Assembly: GCF_900106805.1 (NCBI RefSeq)
Contig: NZ_FNNP01000003.1
Location: forward strand, 1-64,000
Length of the DNA: 64,000 nucleotides
Reading direction: 5' to 3'
Origin: Ruegeria halocynthiae
Lineage (GTDB): Bacteria; Pseudomonadota; Alphaproteobacteria; Rhodobacterales; Rhodobacteraceae
Below, in pieces: positions 9,131-16,950 of the stretch (position 1 is the stretch's first letter; every line of letters starts with the position of its first letter). Below the pieces are notes generated by a model that had not been told where the DNA came from, did not search any database, and saw only the letters and a list, made by a program, of their open reading frames with translations. A program made the translations under genes and the position numbers.

Positions 9131-10015
9131 ATGTTTGATACTGAAAAGAAAACCGCCTCTGTATGGTTCCGCCAGTTGCGAGATGAAATCTTTGCAGCTT
9201 TCGAAGCACTGGAAGACAGCCACAGCTCGGGCCCGTTTTCGGACACTCAACCGGGTCGGTTCGAGGTAAAGGAAACCACGCGCCAATCCGAGGATGGTTC
9301 GGATGCTGGCGGCGGATTGATGTCGGTCATGCGCGGCGGGCGTGTGTTCGAAAAAGTGGGCGTCAATATCTCAACCGTCTACGGTACGCTGGGTGTGCGG
9401 GCACAGAACGCAATGGCGGCGCGCAAGGGTATTCCCGGGATGAAAGATGACCCACGTTTCTGGGCGTCTGGCATCAGCCTTGTCGCGCATATGCAGAACC
9501 CGCATGTGCCCGCTATACACATGAACACGCGGATGTTCTGGACCCCTCATGCCTGGTGGTTCGGCGGCGGATCAGACCTGAATCCCTGCATCGAGTATGA
9601 CGAGGATACCTTGCATTTTCATGCGACCCAAAAGGCCCATCTGGACTCGCACGGGGCCGGGCATTATCCGCGCCTCAAGGAATGGGCAGATGAGTATTTC
9701 TATATTCCCCATCGCAAGCGTGCGCGCGGTGTTGGTGGCATCTTTATGGATGACTATTGCACCGGCGACTGGTTGGCGGATTTTGCGCTGACCCAGGACA
9801 TCGGTCGCGCCTTCCTGCCCGCCTTTTTGCCCTTGGTCGAAAAGCGAAGGGTGCAGAAGTTTGACGAGACCGACAAGAACACGCAGCTTATCCATCGTGG
9901 GCTCTATGCCGAATACAATCTGGTCTATGACCGGGGCACAAAGTTTGGACTGGAAACCGGGCACGACCCGGATGCAGTGCTGATGAGCCTTCCACCATTG
10001 GCTAAGTGGATCTGA
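9131..10015 (+). CDS. hemF: Oxygen-dependent coproporphyrinogen III oxidase
   Basis: HemF, 294 residues, performs the O2-dependent oxidative decarboxylation of coproporphyrinogen III to protoporphyrinogen IX in haem and bacteriochlorophyll synthesis. Conserved family blocks are GGGLMSVMRGGRVFEKVGVN, HMNTRMFWT, WWFGGGSDLNP, HYPRLKEWADEYFY, RGVGGIFMDD and the C-terminal YAEYNLVYDRGTKFGL with ETGHDPDAVLMSLPP. Start is ATG 9131 rather than TTG 9122. It ends three bases from the convergent minus-strand gene at 10019. Confidence 0.96.
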   Translation: MFDTEKKTASVWFRQLRDEIFAAFEALEDSHSSGPFSDTQPGRFEVKETTRQSEDGSDAGGGLMSVMRGGRVFEKVGVNISTVYGTLGVRAQNAMAARKGIPGMKDDPRFWASGISLVAHMQNPHVPAIHMNTRMFWTPHAWWFGGGSDLNPCIEYDEDTLHFHATQKAHLDSHGAGHYPRLKEWADEYFYIPHRKRARGVGGIFMDDYCTGDWLADFALTQDIGRAFLPAFLPLVEKRRVQKFDETDKNTQLIHRGLYAEYNLVYDRGTKFGLETGHDPDAVLMSLPPLAKWI

Positions 10016-10018
10016 TAA

Positions 10019-10426
10019 TCAGAAATCCGGATTGATGTAATTGTCCCGGCAATAACCCTGCGCCGTCCCTGCCGACATATTGGCACCCAACTTATCGACC
10101 GTAACGGAATAGCTTCGACCGGTATCGCCACCCTCGGGCGGTGTCAGCGAGAACTGCACTGTTCGGACACCCCGCTCATAGGGCTTTGAGACATAGATGC
10201 GCTGTTTGCTTGGAATCCCCAATGTCCGGATCGCATAGTCTCCGATCCCGCACCAATAGGTAACGGCTGCTGAACTTCCGATGCCCACAACCTCATAGGT
10301 TCCATCCTGCAGCGGCGTCACCTTCGTTCGAAACGCGGGCCGTATGCCCAAGCCAAAGCCGATACCCTGCGCAACTGCGGGCGCCGCAATAATCGTTGCC
10401 AGGCAGAGAGATATGAAAAAACGCAT
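10019..10426 (-). CDS. Hypothetical secreted protein
   Basis: A 135-residue protein with a clean signal peptide (MRFFISLCLATIIAAPAVAQ, cleavage after AQ), so exported. The mature part has two Cys (in TYWCGIGDY and GYCRDNY) that could form a disulphide and an alternating pattern suggesting beta structure. The start was set at ATG 10426 because it is the residue beginning the signal peptide; the open frame extends 12 codons further up. No family recognised. Confidence 0.65.
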   Translation of the reverse strand: MRFFISLCLATIIAAPAVAQGIGFGLGIRPAFRTKVTPLQDGTYEVVGIGSSAAVTYWCGIGDYAIRTLGIPSKQRIYVSKPYERGVRTVQFSLTPPEGGDTGRSYSVTVDKLGANMSAGTAQGYCRDNYINPDF

Positions 10427-10592
10427 CCGAAACACCTTATTGCAATACATGATCCGGACCAAAACGGCATCGGATCAATCAAGACGATACCAAAACAATA
10501 TAGTCGCCTCGGGCATAACGTCTATCTCAACCCGGCCCATGCCCTTTTTACCGAATATGTGGCGCGCAATGGTTTGAGAAACAGCGCCGCCC

Positions 10593-11690
10593 TTAAGGTG
10601 CCACGACCCGCCCGCCGACATCCTGCGGCGCCAGAGCGACCGTCTTGATGACCGCATAACATGGGCTACCTTGCCGTAAACCCAGCGCCGCGACCGAGCG
10701 TCGGGTCACGCGTGCCAACACCATCCCGGCCGGAGTTCTGACCGAGACGATCGCGCCCGGACCCTCGCCTGCTCGGATCGTATCCACCTGACCTGAAAGC
10801 ACATTCAACGCCGACAGTCCCTCGGGTCGCCTGCTCGACAGGATCACCTCTTGCGCCGGGATGCGAATGCGCAATTCATCCCCGATCCTATGGGGAATTC
10901 TGGGCAGGAACAGCCGTTCACCACCGGCCTCAAGCTCAGACAATCCGTCATCATGATGCGCAGCAACCCGGACCTGCAACACGGCACCGACCGCGCGCAC
11001 CCCTGCAGGGGCAACCGATGGGTCAGCCAGCACTTCGGAGGCCGGACCATGCCGCACAACCCGCCCGGCCTGCAGGGCCACCACGGATGTTGCCAGTCGG
11101 GCAACCTCGGCTGCCGAATGGGTCACATACAAGATCGGAACCGAGACCTCATCCCGCAGTCGCTCAAAGTAAGGCAGGATTTCTGCCTTGCGCGCGTCAT
11201 CAAGCGCCGCCAGAGGTTCATCCGCAAGGATCAGGCGTGGGCTCGCCAGCAGGGCACGACCGATTGCAACGCGCTGTTTCTCGCCGCCCGACAGCATCGC
11301 AGGGCGACGGTCCAACAGATGGCCAATACCCAGCATCTCGATCACCCGGTCCGGACTTTCCCGCCGTGCCCCGCGCGGGGCAAACCAGCGACCATAGTTC
11401 AGATTCTGGCGCACGGTCAGATGCGGAAACAGGCGGCCTTCCTGAAATATGTATCCCAGACGTCGACGATGCGGCGGCAGCCAGATGCCTTGTCCGGTGT
11501 CGAACAAAACCCAGTCATCCACCGCGACGCGCCCGGCTGCGGGGCGCAGCAACCCGGCCACAGCGTTCACCACAGTCGTCTTACCCGAGCCCGAGCGTCC
11601 GAACAGAACCGTCACGCCCGAAGGCGCATCGAAATCCAAATCCAGCGCCAAGTCCGAAAGTTGGTGTTGCAGGCGGATAGACAGGCTCAT
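10593..11690 (-). CDS. modC: Molybdate ABC transporter ATP-binding protein ModC
   Basis: ATPase of the ModABC molybdate importer, 365 residues. Walker A is GRSGSGKTT, the signature LSGGEKQRVAIGRALL, Walker B LILADEPLAALD, with the H-loop in YVTHSAAEV. The C-terminal quarter is a Mop/TOBE-type molybdate-binding domain. The start ATG (11690) overlaps the modB stop as ATGA; the longer frame running up to 12374 is only the out-of-frame reading of modB. Last gene of modA-modB-modC. Confidence 0.96.
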   Translation of the reverse strand: MSLSIRLQHQLSDLALDLDFDAPSGVTVLFGRSGSGKTTVVNAVAGLLRPAAGRVAVDDWVLFDTGQGIWLPPHRRRLGYIFQEGRLFPHLTVRQNLNYGRWFAPRGARRESPDRVIEMLGIGHLLDRRPAMLSGGEKQRVAIGRALLASPRLILADEPLAALDDARKAEILPYFERLRDEVSVPILYVTHSAAEVARLATSVVALQAGRVVRHGPASEVLADPSVAPAGVRAVGAVLQVRVAAHHDDGLSELEAGGERLFLPRIPHRIGDELRIRIPAQEVILSSRRPEGLSALNVLSGQVDTIRAGEGPGAIVSVRTPAGMVLARVTRRSVAALGLRQGSPCYAVIKTVALAPQDVGGRVVAP

Positions 11691-12379
11691 GATCCAGCCA
11701 CCCGTTTGGCGACACGCCTGCCGACATATTCCGACAACAGCAACGCGCTCATCGCGATGACGATTGAGATAATGACCAGTCGGGTCGCCGCCGCCTCGCC
11801 TGCGGGCACCTGCAGGAACGCATAGACCGCTGAGGGCAGAGTCTGCGTCTGGCCGGGAATGTTCGAAACAAAGGTAATCGTGGCTCCGAACTCTCCCATT
11901 GCTTTCGCGAAAGCCAGAATCGAACCCGCGATGATACCCGGCAGGATCATTGGCAGCGTCACGGTGCCAAAGACCATCAAACGCGAGGCCCCCAGCGTGG
12001 CCCCGGCCTGTTCCAGCTTGGGATCTACCGCCTCGATCGACAACCGAATGGCCCGCACCATCAGTGGAAAGGCCATAATCCCGGCAGCCAGCGCGGCCCC
12101 GGTCCAGCGGAAGGCAAAAACAATACCAAGCTCGGCCAATGGCCCACCCAGCGGCCCCTGAATGCCAAATGTCAGCAGCAACAAATAACCGGTGACCACC
12201 GGCGGCAGGATCAATGGCAGATGCACCAGCCCATTCAGCACCTGCCGTCCCGGAAAACGCCAGCGCGCCAACGCGTAGGCCACAAATATCCCAAAGGGTA
12301 ACGTGACCAGAGTCGCCCAGAACGAGACGCGAAGCGACAGGCGCAAGGCCTCTATCTCTGCCGGTCCCAGCCAACCCAT
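11687..12379 (-). CDS. modB: Molybdate ABC transporter permease ModB
   Basis: Inner-membrane permease of 230 residues with five to six hydrophobic helices. The EAA loop that docks on ModC is visible as the segment with EQAGATLGASRLMVFGTVTLP, here in its usual place two thirds along. The family motif LPLILPPVVTGY (about residue 55) is typical of ModB. Four bases separate its start from the modA stop, and its stop overlaps modC. Confidence 0.95.
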   Translation of the reverse strand: MGWLGPAEIEALRLSLRVSFWATLVTLPFGIFVAYALARWRFPGRQVLNGLVHLPLILPPVVTGYLLLLTFGIQGPLGGPLAELGIVFAFRWTGAALAAGIMAFPLMVRAIRLSIEAVDPKLEQAGATLGASRLMVFGTVTLPMILPGIIAGSILAFAKAMGEFGATITFVSNIPGQTQTLPSAVYAFLQVPAGEAAATRLVIISIVIAMSALLLSEYVGRRVAKRVAGS

Positions 12380-12383
12380 CGAA

Positions 12384-13136
12384 TCACCCTTCTGGCAGGG
12401 AGAACCCCTGCCTCAGAAATTCCGCCTGCGCCTCGTCGCCTTGCAAATAAGTCAGAAACGACAGCGCTTCAGGCCCTGACGATATGGTCAGGGCGGCCGG
12501 ATAGATGATTGCCGGGTGAAACTTTTCGGGGATTGTGCCGATCACGCCAACGCGATCCTCGGCAATGGCATCCGATCGATACACGATCCCCAAAGGTGCT
12601 GCCCCCGTTGCCACCAGCGCCAGCGCAGCGCGCACATTATCCGTTTGCGCAATCTGGCCCTCAACGTCATTCCACAAGCCCAGGTTTTGCAATGCTGCCT
12701 TGCCATAGATCCCCGCGGGCACAGCGTCGACCAGGGCCATTGCCAGATACCCACCGTTCAGACGCGTGATCAGATCGAGACCAACCGCAATCTCGGTCGG
12801 TTCAGTATCCTGCGCCCCAATCAGAACCAGCCCATTCCCCAACAAATCCACGCGCGAAGCAACCTCGATCAAGTCTTCGCCCTGCAGTACATCCATCCAA
12901 TCCTCATTGGCCGAGATGATCAGATCCGCCGGAGCCCCCGCCTGTATCTGTCGCGCCAGCACCGAGGATGCGGCGTACGAGATCGTAACCTCATGCCTGG
13001 TCGTGTCCTCATACCCGGCAGCAATCTCATCCAGCGCGGTCTTGAGGCTGGCGGCGGCGAACACCAGTACACCCTCGGCCCGAACCGGAGCTGTAAAAAG
13101 CGCGCAAAAGGCCAGAGCCGCGATCAGACAGCGCAT
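12384..13136 (-). CDS. modA: Molybdate ABC transporter substrate-binding protein ModA
   Basis: Periplasmic molybdate-binding protein, 250 residues, with signal peptide (MRCLIAALAFCALFTAPVRA). The mature protein begins with the ModA signature VFAAASLKTALDEI, whose Ser binds the oxyanion; further ligand regions are SYAASSVLARQI and GAPADLIISAN. The start is set at ATG 13136 with GGAGG 7-11 bases upstream; that ribosome binding site is inside an inverted repeat (13140-13188) described separately. First gene of the mod operon, divergent from the class V aminotransferase-fold gene. Confidence 0.95.
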   Translation of the reverse strand: MRCLIAALAFCALFTAPVRAEGVLVFAAASLKTALDEIAAGYEDTTRHEVTISYAASSVLARQIQAGAPADLIISANEDWMDVLQGEDLIEVASRVDLLGNGLVLIGAQDTEPTEIAVGLDLITRLNGGYLAMALVDAVPAGIYGKAALQNLGLWNDVEGQIAQTDNVRAALALVATGAAPLGIVYRSDAIAEDRVGVIGTIPEKFHPAIIYPAALTISSGPEALSFLTYLQGDEAQAEFLRQGFSLPEG

Positions 13137-13139
13137 CTT

Positions 13140-13188
13140 GTGCCTCCGGTTCAGAAGGTTGCAATCCCTCTGGGCATATCGGAGGCAC
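13140..13188 (-). promoter_or_regulatory. Inverted repeat sequestering the modA ribosome binding site
   Basis: GTGCCTCCG (13140-13148) is the perfect complement of CGGAGGCAC (13180-13188). In the modA transcript the 3' arm contains the GGAGG Shine-Dalgarno and ends three bases before the start codon, so a 9-bp stem with a 31-base loop would mask ribosome entry. This suggests translational control. No sequence match to the known Moco riboswitch consensus was recognised, nor a ModE box. Confidence 0.55.
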
Positions 13189-13324
13189 CACGGGGCAGGC
13201 AAGACCCTTTGCCCATACGATCGAAACTGCGATCCGGAGCGGACATGCAAATCCGTCGTAATTGGGATTGATTCCTGCCTGCATTCAGGCTGTTGTGAGC
13301 CAAAATAAGACAGGACCCGCCAAA

Positions 13325-14578
13325 ATGCTGCACCAGACCCCCGGCCTGATTGACGAAATTCGCGCGCGCTTTGCCCATGTCGACGCCTGCCCATTTCAGG
13401 GCCCACGCATCTTCTTCGAAAACGCCGGCGGTGCGCTGACGCTGAATTCGGTGGTTGAGACCTCTGCGAAATTCGCAGCCATCCCGGACAATCAGGGGCG
13501 GGATAACATTGCCAGCCATGCTCTGGTCGATATCATCACCAAGGCCAAAGCTGATTTGTCAGTCTTCATGAACGCCTCGGGGGGACAGTTCTTTGTCGGC
13601 GAAAGCGGGACCGAGCTGCTGTTCCGCATGATCCGCACCGCATGCGTCAACGCACCTGAGGGTAGAAAGGTAATCGGCAGTTCTATCGAACACCCCGCCA
13701 GCCGCAGCGCCGCGCGCCGCTGGGCCGGGATTGCCGGTCTGGACTATGTCAACGTTCCCCATGACGACGCCACCGGCCTTGTCACCGCCGAAGATTATGC
13801 CGCACTCATGACGCCGGATGTTGCCGTCACCACGATCCTGCACGCCTCACCCGTGACCGGCATGGGAATGGACGTGGCCGCCATCGCTCGGGCCATTCGC
13901 GCGGTCGCGCCCGATTGCTACATCATTGTCGACGGTATCCAGCACGCGGCCCACGGTCAGATGGATATCGACAGCTACGGTGTCGATGGCTATGCGATTT
14001 CCCCCTACAAAGTGTTTTCGCGCCACGGCTACGGCATCGCCTGGATCTCGGACCGCCTGACCGCCCTGCCGCATGACCAACTGATCGACGCTCCGGCCAC
14101 CGGTTGGGAGTTCGGTACCCGCGACACCGGCGCATACGCCACCATGTCCGACGTGATTGGTTATTTCGATTGGCTGGGCGGTCAGGTCTCGGACAATGCC
14201 GACCGAGGCGATCGCATTCGCGCCGCGGGTCGTGCGATCCACGCCTATGAGACCCACCTGACCAACGCCATGATCAACGGCACAGGCAATCTGCCGGGCC
14301 TGCGCGATATGAACCACATCACCATTCTGGCCGGAGCAGACAACCCCGCGCGCGAAGGGCTGGTTTCGATCACTGTAGGCGGCATCCCATCGGCAGACGT
14401 GGTGACCCGGTTGAATCAACAGGGCATCCGTACACATACCCGCAAGGCCGACCACTACAGTGGCAATGTGCTGACGCCGCTGGGCTTAAACGACTGTATC
14501 CGCATTTCGCTATGCCACTACAACACCGAGCATGAAGTCGCCCAGCTTCTGGCCGCACTTAAAGACATGAAACCCTGA
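13325..14578 (+). CDS. Class V aminotransferase-fold PLP enzyme (cysteine desulfurase-like)
   Basis: A 417-residue member of the class V aminotransferase/NifS-like family. The PLP-binding Asp-x-x-Gln/His element is seen in IIVDGIQHAAHGQMD and the Schiff-base Lys in AISPYKVFSRHG; the N-terminal FENAGGALTLNSVV is typical. No active-site Cys loop of an IscS/SufS desulfurase was identified, so selenocysteine-lyase-like or another carbon-sulfur/nitrogen activity is possible. Start ATG 13325. Its divergent arrangement with modA may be coincidental, though sulfur donors are needed for molybdenum cofactor. Confidence 0.75.
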   Translation: MLHQTPGLIDEIRARFAHVDACPFQGPRIFFENAGGALTLNSVVETSAKFAAIPDNQGRDNIASHALVDIITKAKADLSVFMNASGGQFFVGESGTELLFRMIRTACVNAPEGRKVIGSSIEHPASRSAARRWAGIAGLDYVNVPHDDATGLVTAEDYAALMTPDVAVTTILHASPVTGMGMDVAAIARAIRAVAPDCYIIVDGIQHAAHGQMDIDSYGVDGYAISPYKVFSRHGYGIAWISDRLTALPHDQLIDAPATGWEFGTRDTGAYATMSDVIGYFDWLGGQVSDNADRGDRIRAAGRAIHAYETHLTNAMINGTGNLPGLRDMNHITILAGADNPAREGLVSITVGGIPSADVVTRLNQQGIRTHTRKADHYSGNVLTPLGLNDCIRISLCHYNTEHEVAQLLAALKDMKP

Positions 14579-14587
14579 TCAGCCATC

Positions 14588-14618
14588 CGGCGCAATTTTT
14601 GCGAAAGAAATTGTGCCG
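14588..14618. terminator. Hairpin after the class V aminotransferase-fold gene
   Basis: CGGCGCAATTT (14588-14598) pairs with AAATTGTGCCG (14608-14618) with one G-U wobble, just after the stop at 14578 and before tRNA-Val. There is no uridine run after it, so it is only a possible terminator or processing hairpin. Confidence 0.35.
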
Positions 14619-14663
14619 TACCCTCTTGCACCTGCGCACGGGCTTGGCTACATGAGCCCTCAC

Positions 14664-14739
<76 letters not shown>

Positions 14740-14965
14740 TCCCATCTCCAGTAATGTATCAAACGCTTGCGCAGAAAACGTCCATTCGTGTGCCGTGGGC
14801 GCAAACCGGTCCGTTGCGCCAAATCAGAATTGATGCTTCCAATACCGAAAATACTTCCTACGGGCAGCATGTCGTTTGAACGGACACATTTTTTTCCAAT
14901 TGCCGCCACAGCCTTTGCTATCTCAGCTGAGAAACAAGCGAAAACAAATGGTATTTGAGGCCTAG

Positions 14966-15721
14966 ATGCGAGTCGTACTTTTTCTGTTGCTTGGTGTGTC
15001 CATGCTTGCTGCCGGTCTTGTTGTCGCAAGTATTTTCGTCCCATCAACCACAACGATTTCAGAAGAAACAAGAACTAATGTGACGGGCTCTGACCAACGT
15101 CTGGAGAATACGGCGGCAGACTCATCGCCCCGTGATCCAACACCTCAAACGGTTCCAGCAAGTTATGTCCCGCAAAACCCGGGACGTTCTCGCGTTCAAC
15201 TGTATTACGTCGTGCATGTCGCGGACCTTCTTTCCACAGAAGAATGGGCGAACGGACCTCCCGATATGCCGATGGAGGAATACGCTGACCTTCACATGCG
15301 AGATCATGTGGAGGGCACAGAATGCGCACTAATGAAAAAAGAACTCGCTGCGACATGTCAGCTTGATTACTTCTTTATGTCGCCACTAGGTGAGGGTCGA
15401 TTTTATGTCAAAGCGGACTTCAAGTTCGACCCGAAGATAGATCCGGAACTTGCAGCATACAAAGCCTCGCCAAACAAAGGGAACAAAACCTACCCAACCT
15501 ATGAAAAACTCTATATTGAAGGTACTCCGGCAGAGTTGCTCAAGATGCGAAAGCATACTTACGCCTACGGCCCGAAACAATGCAATGTGATTAAAGCACA
15601 AAGAGCTGTCTGCCATGTCCGCGAAGTGGTGATGCGCTTCGAACCTGACGCAAGCGGTCGTGGAATAAACACGCACACACATGTGGACCTTCGGTGGGGC
15701 TATGACGAAGATGATGAGTGA
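14966..15721 (+). CDS. Hypothetical protein with N-terminal membrane anchor
   Basis: A 251-residue protein with one N-terminal hydrophobic segment (about residues 2-26, MRVVLFLLLGVSMLAAGLVV), a Ser/Thr-rich linker (27-70), and a soluble, probably periplasmic domain. Cys residues occur in TECALMK, ATCQLDY, KQCNVIK and AVCHVRE, a pattern suggesting two disulphides. Base composition is visibly lower in GC than the neighbouring core genes, so it may be acquired. No family recognised. Confidence 0.6.
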   Translation: MRVVLFLLLGVSMLAAGLVVASIFVPSTTTISEETRTNVTGSDQRLENTAADSSPRDPTPQTVPASYVPQNPGRSRVQLYYVVHVADLLSTEEWANGPPDMPMEEYADLHMRDHVEGTECALMKKELAATCQLDYFFMSPLGEGRFYVKADFKFDPKIDPELAAYKASPNKGNKTYPTYEKLYIEGTPAELLKMRKHTYAYGPKQCNVIKAQRAVCHVREVVMRFEPDASGRGINTHTHVDLRWGYDEDDE

Positions 15722-15820
15722 GACCTTCCTGGCTAAGACACGGGTAGCCGCTGCCTCGCGGTAGAGGCGCACCAGAATCATCGTTCCGGCCACGCCTACC
15801 GCCGAACCTGACGGAACCTG

Positions 15821-16156
15821 CTATTGCCCTGTGGTCTCTATGCAGGTCCCTTTGCCCCAGCCGGATTTGCTGCCTGAGGCAGAATAGTCATATGTGCCCT
15901 TCTCAGGATGCACATTGTAATGCAGCGTATAATCATCGCCGATATACAGATAGGTCAGCGTGTCCAAGCCGGGATACACATCCACGTCTTTGTTGATTTC
16001 TCCTATCGTGATATGACCCTTTTGCTGACCGTCGTATTTCACGAGCCGCGCGGCCATTTCCGGATGTTCCGCATCGGGTGCATCGCATTCAAATACCCGC
16101 TCCTCGGCGAATGCGACCGTTGGCAAAAGAGCAAGAAGAAGAGCTGTTTTTCTCAT
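15821..16156 (-). CDS. Hypothetical secreted protein
   Basis: A small exported protein of 111 residues: signal peptide MRKTALLLALLPTVAFA, then about 94 mature residues with Cys in VFECDAPD and KGTCIETT that could close a single disulphide around a beta-rich domain. It ends in a Gly/Ser-rich stretch. No recognised family; the layout suggests a periplasmic protein. Confidence 0.6.
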   Translation of the reverse strand: MRKTALLLALLPTVAFAEERVFECDAPDAEHPEMAARLVKYDGQQKGHITIGEINKDVDVYPGLDTLTYLYIGDDYTLHYNVHPEKGTYDYSASGSKSGWGKGTCIETTGQ

Positions 16157-16540
16157 TGTAGTCCAATCTGTATTCGATCTGTCGTACGGCGGCGGCTAGT
16201 GGCCATTCAGGGCGGAATTTTGTCCAAACTCAGGTCGTTATGCGTTCTTGGCATGTAGCTGCTGGCGGCCCTCTTCGCCCCGAAAGAGCACTCGATTATT
16301 TGTTGGAAATCCTGTGTCTAGGTCAGTGGAGATTTGCGACAACCGCGCGCGGATAGGTCTGCCCGCCAGTGTTTAAACCCACAGACCCAACCTGACGATC
16401 GAGATCCATTTCCAACCAGTGCTGCGCACGCGGTGAATGGCGCGTTGGGCCTGCTGGGCATAGGGCAGAAATCCGAGTGATTTTATTAACGAATAATATC
16501 CGATAAATTCTATCAACTATATGTTTTTATTGTGTTATTA

Positions 16541-16567
16541 TTGACATCAAACTTGCAGTTCTTATAT
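16541..16567 (+). promoter_or_regulatory. Sigma-70-like promoter
   Basis: A consensus -35 TTGACA (16541-16546) is followed after 16 bases by a TATATG -10 (16563-16568), in a conspicuously AT-rich stretch (16480-16570). It points into an AGC-rich low-complexity region with no gene, so it may drive a non-coding RNA. Confidence 0.5.
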
Positions 16568-16593
16568 GAGGTTTGTAACGGATTCAAACGAAC

Positions 16594-16739
16594 CCAGCTA
16601 CAGCAAGCCATCGTAAGCTACAGCACGCAAAAGCCAGCATCGCGCCAGCAACAGCAAGCCCAAGCCAACGAAAGCCAGCCTTAGCCAGCGACCAGTTAGC
16701 CCACAGCAAACCATCGCGCGCCAGAGCCAGGCCCCAGCA
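16594..16739 (+). repeat. AGC-rich low-complexity segment
   Basis: About 145 bases built largely from AGCCA, AGCAA and AGCTA words on the plus strand (roughly 20 AGC triplets) with almost no GG dinucleotides until the end. It is not a periodic tandem repeat and has no spacers, so it is not CRISPR. Plus-strand RNA from it would be A/C-rich and poorly structured. It lies directly downstream of a promoter-like sequence. Confidence 0.55.
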
Positions 16740-16950
16740 GAATCCGTTTGGTTTCCCGCTTTTTTGCGATACGCCCGGATCTGGTCGGGTTCACTCCAAC
16801 GCCAGAGGTAATCCGGCAGCCCAATCTGCTGGTCGGGTCAATCAAGACTTTGGACGCGGGCGGTCTGCCCGTTTTCAACAGGACGAAACTCGCAACATCA
16901 CCAATTTCGGTTTCAAGCAGCGTCTATCGCGAATTATACAATACGAACGA

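Larger units (their letters stand above)
16157..16950. other. Long gene-free interval
   Basis: About 790 bases between a small secreted-protein gene and the cyclase gene. It contains an AT-rich promoter-like stretch (about 16480-16570), an AGC-rich low-complexity segment (about 16590-16740), and then ordinary-composition sequence with several short open frames. No frame resembles a known protein. Confidence 0.6.

Noticed and set aside
10593..12374. One 593-residue protein covering modC and modB
   Set aside because: The upper part is the out-of-frame reading of modB. The real modC start at 11690 has the proper N-terminus and overlaps modB as ATGA.
13140..13188. Moco riboswitch upstream of modA
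   Set aside because: Only a simple RBS-masking stem was found; the conserved multi-stem Moco motif was not recognised.
16594..16739. AGC-rich segment as a CRISPR array
   Set aside because: No regular repeat-spacer periodicity and no cas genes nearby.
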